Part shown: positions 57,033-64,000 of the stretch, piece by piece
Numbering within the stretch: the first letter of the stretch is position 1
How the letters are laid out: every line of letters starts with the position of its first letter
Source of the DNA: Acidisarcina polymorpha
GTDB lineage: Bacteria > Acidobacteriota > Terriglobia > Terriglobales > Acidobacteriaceae
DNA: 64,000 nt
Assembly: GCF_003330725.1 (NCBI RefSeq)
Contig: NZ_CP030840.1
Span: forward strand, 6,008,116 to 6,072,115
Direction of reading: 5' to 3'
Translations under genes and position numbers: made by a program
Notes under the pieces: generated by a model
Database searches by the model: none
Seen by the model: only the letters and a program-made list of their open reading frames with translations
Told to the model about the DNA's origin: nothing

Positions 57033-59005
57033 CAGATAAGCTCATCTGAAATCCTAAAGATGTGCGCGGGTAGCTCGGCGGGACGAAGCTCAACATAATT
57101 CCGTTGCCCCGACCAGGAATAGCGTCGATCAGTCAGCAGATCGTGCACCACAAAAGACTGATCGTCCTTCAGCCCAAGGGCTGCCAAATCGAGGGTCACA
57201 AAACCCGACTGAACCCTGGTCGGGTCGAGATTCACAACTACGAGGATGCGGTTCAAGCCATCCTTCGTAGATTTGCTGTAGGAGAGCAGGTATGGATTAT
57301 CCGTCGGATGAAATCCGAGCCCGTCGTTGGCCTGCAGCGCCTTGTTTTCGCGGCGGATTGCATTCACCTGCGCGATATAGTTCTTGAGGCTGACAGGCGA
57401 GTCCAGATCCCAATGCTTGATCTCGTACTTCTCAGAATTGAGATATTCTTCGCTGCCGGGCTTGAACGGCACGCTCTCCATCAACTCGAAAGCCGCCCCA
57501 TAGATGCCGTAGTTCGACGTCATCGTCGCCGCCATCACCAGCCTTGCCAGAAATGCGGGCTCGCCGCCACTCTGCAGACTGACTGGCAGAATGTCCGGAG
57601 TATTCGGCCAGAAGTTCGGCCAAAAATATTCCTTCAGCGGATATTCGTTCAACTCCTCTAAATACTCGGTCAATTCCTGCTTTGTATTTCGCCAGGTGAA
57701 GTAGGTATACGCCTGCGTGAATCCAACCTTGGCCAGCCGTTGAGACACTCGAGGCCGCGTGAAAGCTTCTGACAAAAACAGCGCGTCAGGGTACTCGCGT
57801 TTGATTTCGGGGATCGCCCATCCCCAGAATGGAAATGCTTTTGTATGCGGATTGTCCACCCGGAAGATGCGTACCCCTTGCTCTGCCCAATACAGAAAAA
57901 CATCCCGGAGAGCGTCCCAAAGTCCCGTCCAGTCGCGGCTCTCGAAATCAAGAGGATAGATGTCTTGATACTTTTTGGGAGGATTCTCGGCGTACTGAAT
58001 GGTTCCATCCGCACGATGCTTGAACCAAGTCGGATGCTCGGTAACCCAAGGGTGATCGGGGGATGCCTGAAAAGCGATGTCTAGGGCGATCTCAAGACCG
58101 AATTCCTTTGCTTTCGCCAGCAGGTGCTTGAAATCGGCGAGCGTTCCCAGATCCGACAAGATCGCGGTGTGGCCACCTTCCTTCGCCCCGATTGCCCAGG
58201 GACTTCCAACGTCGCCCGGCTCTGCCGTTGTGGTATTGTTCTTCCCCTTGCGAAAGGCCCTTCCAATTGGATGAATGGGCGGAAAATATAGAACATCGAA
58301 TCCCAGTTCCGCAACATACGGCAAACGTGCTTCGCAGTCGGCGAAGGTTCCGTGAACGGTCGCCGAAGGTCCCTGCGAACGCGGGAATAGTTCATACCAG
58401 CTGGAAAACCGTGCCTTTTCCCGCTCCACAACAATTGCCAGCTCACGGTCGTAATTCGTCTCGAAAGCCTTGTCAGGGTACTTCCGGACCAGCGCCAGAA
58501 CCTCGTCGGAGATCGCCAGAACCCTGCTCGATTCCTCCGTGCTCTGGGTTCTCAGGACATCGGCCCATGCCGTCAATCTCGCCGCCTCCACCCCGGTAGC
58601 CAGCCCGGCAAAATGATCGAGAATCAACGCACCATGCAGGAGCTCAATCGCGACGTCTTGACCGGCCGCAATGCGTTTCGTCAAATCGCTTCGCCAGGTA
58701 CCGAAGCGGTCAATGGCACCGGCCACGGTATAGACGTAGCGTCCAATCTCCGAAACCGGGAATTCGCCGCGCCAGCGGTCGTTCCCGAGAGCGGTCATAT
58801 AGACGGACTGCCACTCGGTGGCATCTTCCCTTTTGAAGAGTAGGCGGGCGGCCACCAGGTCGTGTCCATCGGCGAATACATCCGCTTCGATGGTCACAAC
58901 ATCCTCCAAAACCCTCTTGATCGGAAAACGGCCTGAATCGACCTCCGGCGTCACTCCTTCAATGACCACTCGCTTGTATCCGTAGATCGATTTCGCCATC
59001 CCCAA
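57032..59005 (-). CDS. glgE: Alpha-1,4-glucan:maltose-1-phosphate maltosyltransferase
   Basis: A 657-residue GH13 enzyme that transfers maltosyl units from maltose 1-phosphate to alpha-glucan. The N-terminal domain (about 1-110, RVVIEGVTPEVDSGRFPIKR) is DUF3416-like, typical of GlgE. Barrel motifs are LYFPPIHPIGRAFRKGKNN (about 235-253), nucleophile Asp in RIFRVDNPHTK, acid Glu in DALFLSEAFTRP and the later TMTSNYGIYGAAFE. TreS-Mak downstream makes its substrate, so the classical trehalose-to-glucan route is encoded, lacking only a visible GlgB branching enzyme. Confidence 0.95.
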   Translation of the reverse strand: MGMAKSIYGYKRVVIEGVTPEVDSGRFPIKRVLEDVVTIEADVFADGHDLVAARLLFKREDATEWQSVYMTALGNDRWRGEFPVSEIGRYVYTVAGAIDRFGTWRSDLTKRIAAGQDVAIELLHGALILDHFAGLATGVEAARLTAWADVLRTQSTEESSRVLAISDEVLALVRKYPDKAFETNYDRELAIVVEREKARFSSWYELFPRSQGPSATVHGTFADCEARLPYVAELGFDVLYFPPIHPIGRAFRKGKNNTTTAEPGDVGSPWAIGAKEGGHTAILSDLGTLADFKHLLAKAKEFGLEIALDIAFQASPDHPWVTEHPTWFKHRADGTIQYAENPPKKYQDIYPLDFESRDWTGLWDALRDVFLYWAEQGVRIFRVDNPHTKAFPFWGWAIPEIKREYPDALFLSEAFTRPRVSQRLAKVGFTQAYTYFTWRNTKQELTEYLEELNEYPLKEYFWPNFWPNTPDILPVSLQSGGEPAFLARLVMAATMTSNYGIYGAAFELMESVPFKPGSEEYLNSEKYEIKHWDLDSPVSLKNYIAQVNAIRRENKALQANDGLGFHPTDNPYLLSYSKSTKDGLNRILVVVNLDPTRVQSGFVTLDLAALGLKDDQSFVVHDLLTDRRYSWSGQRNYVELRPAELPAHIFRISDELI

Positions 59006-59036
59006 ACTTACCCTCTCCCCCTCGGTTGCAACTTCA

Positions 59037-60428
59037 TCAATGTTGAAAATTGAAAAATACAGTATTGAGCGCTTCTGACCAAGTGGGATGCGACCAGATG
59101 CCGTCGCGTAAAGCCGTGAACGGCAGCTTCCCCATCATAGCGATCTGGATCATCGAAGCCATCTCTCCACCCTCGACTGCCAGGATCGCGGCGCCCAGGA
59201 TCTGATCTGTCTCAGCATCGACGATGATCTTCAAGAATCCCCGGGACTCATCAGTCTCAAGCGCACGCGCGACAGAACTAGCAGGCATCTTGGCAATCCG
59301 TACTTTCAAACCCTGGGACCGCGCTTCGGCTTCCGTCAAGCCGATGCGTCCCAACTCCGGGTCGATGAACAAGGTCGAAGGAACCATGCGTCCAGCTATG
59401 CTTATCCGCTTCCCCTCGAGGACGTTCGCTGCTGCCACCCGGTAGTCGTCATATGAAATGTGGGTAAATGCTGGACCGCCCTTCACGTCGCCCAGCGCAT
59501 AGACCCCTGACACGTTTGTCTCTAAAAATTCATCAACGCGGATATACCCGCGTTCATCCAACTCGATTCCCGCCGCCGCGGGGTTCAACTTGTCGGTATT
59601 CGGCACGCGGCCCACCGCTAATAATAGATGCGAACCGTTGATTGTGCGTTCCCCCTCGGAACCGCTGACGGCAACCGCGATACCGCCGTCATCTTTCCAG
59701 ACCGAGTAGGCCTTGGTATTGAGCAGAACCCCCACTCCGTCCTGGACAAGAATCTTGCGAACCTCCTCCGCAACATCGTCATCCTCGCGGCCCAACAACT
59801 TCGTCCCGGATTGAACGATGGTGACCCGGCTCCCCAGTCTCCGAAAAAGCTGCCCGAATTCCAACCCGATATAGCCGCCACCGAGCACCACCAAGTGCTC
59901 GGGAACCTCTCCAAGCTCCATCACGGATGCGTTGTCGAGATACGGCACGTCTGCGATTCCTTCGAGCTCAGGAACGCTCGATCGAAGTCCGGTGTTAATA
60001 AAAATCAGTTCCGCAGCGATCAGCCGCTCCGCGCCATCTTTGGCCTGTACTCGGACCAGCTTCGGGCCGGCGAAGGAGGCTTCTCCCATAATCAGCGCGT
60101 CGCAATCCGTTGCTTTTATCGCTCTTTCGCTCCCTTCGCGAAAGCTTTTAACAACGGCGCGTTTTCGCTCTCTGATCTTCTCCATATTGATCGTGATTGG
60201 ACCGGTCGCCACCCCATAGTCGGCGCCGCGCCGCGCCAGATAAGCCACTCGGCCGCTTGCTACCATGGTCTTCGTCGGGGTGCAGCCTTCATTCACGCAT
60301 GTGCCGCCAACATGCTTGCTTTCGATGACTGCAGTCCGCTTACCGGCCTTCGCCAATGCCTTGGCCAGAGGATTACCAGCCTGGCCACTTCCAATCACAA
60401 TCGCATCAAATTGTTCGATTTCAGGCAT
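59037..60428 (-). CDS. Class-I pyridine nucleotide-disulfide oxidoreductase
   Basis: A 463-residue flavoprotein. The FAD motif IVIGSGQAGNPLAKALAKAG is at about residues 10-29. The redox pair is CVNEGC, in GGTCVNEGCTPTKTM. The NAD(P) motif VLGGGYIGLEFGQLFRRLG is central, and GDVKGGPAFTHISYDDY is the second FAD block. The dimer-interface SHPTWSEAL carries the His-Pro-Thr expected at the active site. It resembles mercuric-reductase-like and dihydrolipoamide dehydrogenase proteins, but the vicinal Cys pair at the C-terminus of MerA is absent, so mercuric reductase is unlikely. It is 31 bases upstream of glgE. Confidence 0.88.
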   Translation of the reverse strand: MPEIEQFDAIVIGSGQAGNPLAKALAKAGKRTAVIESKHVGGTCVNEGCTPTKTMVASGRVAYLARRGADYGVATGPITINMEKIRERKRAVVKSFREGSERAIKATDCDALIMGEASFAGPKLVRVQAKDGAERLIAAELIFINTGLRSSVPELEGIADVPYLDNASVMELGEVPEHLVVLGGGYIGLEFGQLFRRLGSRVTIVQSGTKLLGREDDDVAEEVRKILVQDGVGVLLNTKAYSVWKDDGGIAVAVSGSEGERTINGSHLLLAVGRVPNTDKLNPAAAGIELDERGYIRVDEFLETNVSGVYALGDVKGGPAFTHISYDDYRVAAANVLEGKRISIAGRMVPSTLFIDPELGRIGLTEAEARSQGLKVRIAKMPASSVARALETDESRGFLKIIVDAETDQILGAAILAVEGGEMASMIQIAMMGKLPFTALRDGIWSHPTWSEALNTVFFNFQH

Positions 60429-60598
60429 GGCTCTCGAACTCCCTCGACAAGATCTTCTCCTGCTTCATCGAAGCCCGCTGCAACTCTACCAGATGCAGAG
60501 CAGGTTCTTTGATGACAGCCGCACAAGAACCAGCTCTTATGCTCAACAAAAGCCTACACAATGATCGCCATACTCTCTCGAGTATCAGGGCATTTGCT

Positions 60599-61075
60599 CT
60601 AAAAGCGCGAAACGATCAGCAATCCGCCGCCAATGGCGACCACATCCTCAACCAAAGCGACGACAATGTCCGGGAGTCCGCTCGCGGTTGTAAGCCGATA
60701 GCGAAGATGGTAGCCGGCATAGGCTCCAGCTACGGCGCCAATGCCGCCGAGGATCGCACCCAGAAGCCACGCCGCGCCACTGGAAACGCAAAATGCGACT
60801 CCACAAACGGCACCGAATAGAAACCTCACCACCAGCGGGCCTGGCGTTATCCTGCTGGGAATGAACGGGAGTTTGTCCGCAACCAATTCGCCGAGAGCCA
60901 GCAGGGTAAAGACCGCCAGCGAGATGTTGTTGTGAAGGAAGCCCAGCTTTGAGCCATCCAGTTGTAGCCACCCGAAATGAGCGCCCCAGCAAACCAGTGC
61001 GGGACCAGTCATCGAGCGCAAGCCGCAGACGCAGCCGATCAAAAACGCCAAGGCCAAAACCACTGTCAGAGTCAT
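60599..61075 (-). CDS. DUF4126-like small membrane protein
   Basis: A 158-residue protein with about four to five hydrophobic segments. The N-terminus LALAFLIGCVCGLRSMTGPALVCWG is typical of DUF4126, a family of unknown function. It includes glycine-rich helices (AILGGIGAVAGAYAGYHLRYRL) and a C-terminal VVALVEDVVAIGGGLLIV. It is the first gene of the minus-strand run in this part. No catalytic motif is visible. Confidence 0.75.
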   Translation of the reverse strand: MTLTVVLALAFLIGCVCGLRSMTGPALVCWGAHFGWLQLDGSKLGFLHNNISLAVFTLLALGELVADKLPFIPSRITPGPLVVRFLFGAVCGVAFCVSSGAAWLLGAILGGIGAVAGAYAGYHLRYRLTTASGLPDIVVALVEDVVAIGGGLLIVSRF

Positions 61076-61435
61076 CGTTAGCTAAGATGTCGTTCGATAG
61101 CAAAAGATGTCAAATCCCGGTGGCCACTTAGGAGGAAGTCCGAACTTCAGGCGCAGCAGTGCAAATCGAGAGAATCCAACCCGCCATTCAGCACACCCCG
61201 TTCGGCAATCTACTCAAATCGCCAGGATGCGCCTTCCCTAGATCGGTCTTGAATCGCGACCAATCCTTGACATATTGCGACCAATCTTTGACATGTGGGA
61301 CATCATTTTCCGCTCTCCCGTTCATGCGCAGGCTTCCCCCTGAAGCGCTTGCCGCATCTATGTCTGCAAGTTTGTCGCACTTCGAATATAACTAAGTAGT
61401 AACCCTCGGCCGATTCCTTTCGTCAGGCTATTGCA
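61076..61435. other. 360-base divergent gap upstream of the outer-membrane-type gene
   Basis: No convincing gene is seen. It should hold promoters for the DUF4126 and the exported-protein genes. A two-copy 21-base repeat lies at about 61256-61297. AATATAAC occurs near 61385, as a weak -10 candidate. Confidence 0.5.
61256..61297 (+). repeat. Two tandem copies of a 21-base unit containing TTGACA
   Basis: GCGACCAATCCTTGACATAT is followed by GCGACCAATCTTTGACATGT, exactly 21 bases on. TTGACA occurs at 61267-61272 and 61288-61293. No good -10 is found 16-18 bases after either, so they may be regulator sites rather than -35 elements. Confidence 0.6.
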
Positions 61436-63409
61436 TTGCTTCAGCTAGAAGTCGAATCCAGAGACTTTTATGTCGAAAATGGCGCCGTTACGGGCTCCAA
61501 GAGAGACGTATTGCTTCCATCTCTGCTGAAACTTCCTCCCCTAGTTCAACAATTGTTGATCGTCATTTCCCTGGTATGCGCCTTATGCGCTGCTCCTCTT
61601 AACTGGGCGCAGTCCCAGGTGGGTTTTGGATCGGCTCGCTCAGTCTTCATCCCACGTACCTTCCTTCTCGAGTCGAATGATCCGCTATCGACTGACCTTG
61701 TGGAAGCCGATTTTGACCCCAACGTCGTCGCACTGCCCGATCTCCCGCATCCTGACCACTTCTTGAAGTCAGCGGCGCCCCTGAATCTTTCCCTGAGTTC
61801 CTCTTTCAATCAGCTTCCCGCGTACCATCGCCCGAACGCCCTTTTGCCCTCAAAAAGCCTCTTGCCCCGAAAACAACTTGAGCCGCAGAACCAGAGCTCA
61901 TCCGACCCTACCCAATCAATTGACCCGGCCACCACCGTGGCTCAGGAGAATTCCGACTTTGGCAATATGTCGATCAATGGTGTCGATGTGGGGGAGGCCT
62001 GGAACAATATTCAGCAATTCATGCCGCCGGCGTTCAACCTCGAAGCCCATGAGGTTCCCATCGTCGACCCCGCTTCCGATACTTACGCCGCCGCTGGCCC
62101 CTACAACTGGCGAGGCTTGTTTGCCCAGTCGCTCTTCTTTAATGTGGTGGAAAATACCTTCCGTTCGGCCAGCGACGACCAGATCCGCAATATGCTTGCG
62201 CACAAGCCTTTCTGGCACGACTGGCTCGCTTCCACCAAGCAGTTCAACATGCGTCGTTGGAATGACGGAGATGACTTTCTGGTCAACTACGTCGGCCACC
62301 CTATGCAGGGCGCCGTCAGCGGCTTCATCGAAATACAAAATGATCCGGTGGGGCGGCAGCTTGAAATTGGAGCGAACCGCGCGTATTGGAAGAGTCGCTT
62401 CCAGGCTCTAGTCTGGGCCACCCTCTACAGTGCTCATTCCGAGATCAGTCCGATCGGCGAAGCCGGCATCGGCAATGAAGGCGGCTGGACGTATCCGATC
62501 GTCTGCAAGCAGAAGGGGTGTCAAAGTTGGCACCCTGGGATCCACTACACCAACAACACGGGATGGGTGGATTTCACAATCACACCCACCGTCGGCACGC
62601 TGTGGCTGATTGCCGAAGACACCCTGGATCGCTATATCAGTGACCGCATCCAGGTAGGCGACCGCTTCAATCTGATGTACATGTTCCTTCGCGGCGCTCT
62701 GAACCCCAGCCGCTCGATGGCAAACGCCATGAGGTTTAAGGCGCCCTGGTATCGTGACTTTCAGCACGATCCCGAAATTGAGGACTCTTACGCGGTCCAT
62801 TTACAGCCAACCGAGGAAGAAATCGTCGAAGCCGGACCACTGCGCAGGATCTCAATTGCCCCCAACGTGCACACGATGCCATTTGGAAGCCCTGGAGATC
62901 CTTGTGTGCTTTGCTTTGGGGAGCCCGGCCTCGGCATCGGCGTAGACATCGCGTTCAGCCGTTGGCTCAGCGCCAGCTTCGCCGCCGACCGCCAAGGAGG
63001 TCTTATTCCCAAGCGGTCCGTAGCCACGGCCTCAACGACCAGCTACGGGTTCGGATTGAGGCTAGTTCATGAGGGACGTACCGGCAGTCTGTCCTTCGCC
63101 GTGCGCCCCGGCCTGATAACCGATGTTACGGTTCTTCCCCTGGAACTCGATCCCATGCGGAACACTTACTTCCATCCAGTACAGACGGAAAACCGCGCTG
63201 CCGTTTCCCTGATGCTGTCGAACGACTATAAGATTTCAAGGGCGCTGGCAGTAAGGTATTCGGTAGAAGATACCATTGTCCGCTATCGCAATGCGGTTCA
63301 GGATCCACCCGGCGTTGGCAAACCGCCTTACCTTAGTTGGCTCTCTAAAGACGAATACACCAACAAAAGCAACTGGAGCTGCCAGGCAGGGCCGGTTTTT
63401 CATTTTTAG
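61436..63409 (+). CDS. Large exported protein, probably outer membrane
   Basis: A 657-residue protein of no family I can name with confidence. The start is TTG at 61436; TTG codons further in (for example at the LLPSLL stretch) are alternatives. A signal-like helix (QLLIVISLVCALCAAPLNWAQ) ends at about residue 60. Residues 80-220 are low-complexity and proline-rich. Residues 220-430 contain WRGLFAQSLFFNVVENTFR and VGHPMQGAVSGF, segments like the DUF3943 group of acidobacterial proteins. The C-terminus is beta-rich and ends in Phe (AGPVFHF), the pattern of a beta-barrel insertion signal. A surface or outer-membrane role is inferred. Confidence 0.6.
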   Translation: MLQLEVESRDFYVENGAVTGSKRDVLLPSLLKLPPLVQQLLIVISLVCALCAAPLNWAQSQVGFGSARSVFIPRTFLLESNDPLSTDLVEADFDPNVVALPDLPHPDHFLKSAAPLNLSLSSSFNQLPAYHRPNALLPSKSLLPRKQLEPQNQSSSDPTQSIDPATTVAQENSDFGNMSINGVDVGEAWNNIQQFMPPAFNLEAHEVPIVDPASDTYAAAGPYNWRGLFAQSLFFNVVENTFRSASDDQIRNMLAHKPFWHDWLASTKQFNMRRWNDGDDFLVNYVGHPMQGAVSGFIEIQNDPVGRQLEIGANRAYWKSRFQALVWATLYSAHSEISPIGEAGIGNEGGWTYPIVCKQKGCQSWHPGIHYTNNTGWVDFTITPTVGTLWLIAEDTLDRYISDRIQVGDRFNLMYMFLRGALNPSRSMANAMRFKAPWYRDFQHDPEIEDSYAVHLQPTEEEIVEAGPLRRISIAPNVHTMPFGSPGDPCVLCFGEPGLGIGVDIAFSRWLSASFAADRQGGLIPKRSVATASTTSYGFGLRLVHEGRTGSLSFAVRPGLITDVTVLPLELDPMRNTYFHPVQTENRAAVSLMLSNDYKISRALAVRYSVEDTIVRYRNAVQDPPGVGKPPYLSWLSKDEYTNKSNWSCQAGPVFHF

Positions 63410-63454
63410 CCGGCTGAAGCTTCGTAGGCGGCTCGAGATCGCTCGCCTGGAAAG

Positions 63455-64000
63455 CTAACAAACGCGCACACATTCAATACCGAGGAGACGCGCAACCTTA
63501 TGTAATTGCTTGAAGCGGTGACCAATGCCAATAGCGCAATGGTGCGCTGGACCTTGTGCGTTCCATTCCTCTAGAAAACGCCGGCTCCCGATTGAAAAAC
63601 GATACCGGCTGTTCGTGTTGCCGATTTCAAGAATCGGTCCCGCGACGGACTCTCCCTCCGCCACGACCAGCTTGAGCGAGCCTTTTCCGTCTTCAGCAAC
63701 CGACAGCAGGGTAACAGGCCCATGCCTGACCGACATCTCGATGGACAATCCGCTACCGACTTTGCCGTGATAGACGCCTAGAGGACGCAACTTTGGCTTA
63801 CCGTCCGCGATGGCAATATGGCTAGGCCCATCATGTCCCATGAGCACAACGTCATCCAAGAAGTCATTGGCGTAGTACTCGGAAAACGAACCGCCCGCCC
63901 CGAGACAATCAAGGATCTTCATGGCTTGAACGTTCTTGATCTCGAGCTCGCCCGCAACCGGAATGCCGCGTCCGGTAAGCAGGCTGTTGCCGACGATGAT
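63455..64000 (-). CDS. L-arabinose/fucose isomerase-like protein, 5' end missing
   Basis: The minus-strand frame is open to the end of the window, so the gene begins beyond base 64000; the first in-frame ATG (63922) is internal. The visible 181 residues start [23 protein letters not shown]. They contain [23 protein letters not shown], then [22 protein letters not shown], and end with [13 protein letters not shown] and GIECVRVC. These are the C-terminal-domain blocks of acidobacterial L-arabinose/L-fucose isomerase-family proteins; the His pair is a probable metal or substrate ligand. Interconversion of an aldose and a ketose is inferred; the sugar is unknown. Confidence 0.7.
   Translation of the reverse strand: MIVGNSLLTGRGIPVAGELEIKNVQAMKILDCLGAGGSFSEYYANDFLDDVVLMGHDGPSHIAIADGKPKLRPLGVYHGKVGSGLSIEMSVRHGPVTLLSVAEDGKGSLKLVVAEGESVAGPILEIGNTNSRYRFSIGSRRFLEEWNAQGPAHHCAIGIGHRFKQLHKVARLLGIECVRVC

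Noticed and set aside
59037-60428. Mercuric reductase (merA)
   Set aside because: The active-site disulfide is present, but the C-terminal Cys pair needed for mercury binding and any HMA domain or mer operon are missing.

Overview
The window reads as a dense, single-chromosome stretch of a soil Acidobacteriota genome, most likely an Acidobacteriaceae/Terriglobia member (Granulicella/Edaphobacter type). This is an inference from gene content: CRTAC1/ASPIC-UnbV repeat protein, two YetF-type DUF421 proteins, GH92 and GH18 enzymes, a TreS-maltokinase fusion with GlgE, a PdxS/PdxT pathway, and a bioB-F-D-A-Z operon. No plasmid, phage or insertion-sequence genes were recognised, and no rRNA, tRNA or CRISPR was found.

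Layout. 1-4.7 kb: 3' part of a stress-type short-chain dehydrogenase, then a four-gene minus-strand run (DUF421, one-helix protein, DUF421, MFS transporter) and a YagU-like protein. 4.8-9.9 kb: exported carbohydrate enzymes (GH18, GH92) and a Tat-type FAD amine oxidase. 10.3-15.4 kb: five translationally coupled biotin genes ending in a ketoacyl-ACP synthase III homologue that fits BioZ. 15.6-21.8 kb: an FG-GAP/ASPIC protein beside a decayed TPR gene, a DUF3291 protein, a MATE transporter, a frameshifted glycosyltransferase and a bifunctional nuclease. 21.8-26.3 kb: miaB, a frameshifted nhaA and a GAF-PAS-GGDEF diguanylate cyclase. 26.5-31.9 kb: pdxS-pdxT followed directly by ctaC-ctaD-ctaE and a tiny overlapping membrane protein. 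32-36 kb: metallophosphoesterase overlapping thiS, then a large MscS-type channel. 36.2-46.9 kb: an exopolysaccharide locus with four glycosyltransferases, an O-antigen ligase split by an in-frame stop, a Wzc-type tyrosine kinase and, divergently, an MBOAT acyltransferase with an SGNH-like partner. 46.9-61.1 kb: a long minus-strand run with flavin reductase, zwf, glpF, glpD, a small TM-helix channel-like protein, a GT-A-like protein, TreS-maltokinase, GlgE, a FAD disulfide oxidoreductase and a DUF4126 protein. 61.4-64 kb: a large exported, probably outer-membrane protein and the 3' part of a sugar isomerase.

Themes. The 47-60 kb run links trehalose/alpha-glucan metabolism, glycerol uptake and oxidation, NADPH supply and a channel-like protein, and looks like an osmotic or carbon-storage module. 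The biotin operon appears complete for pimelate entry and ring assembly without bioC/bioH. The exopolysaccharide locus makes, assembles and probably O-acetylates a surface glycan. Three genes are interrupted by single-base events (GT4 at about 21.03 kb, nhaA at about 24.26 kb, O-antigen ligase at 40452-40454). Two of these are one-base losses in homopolymers, so sequencing error must be excluded before they are called pseudogenes.
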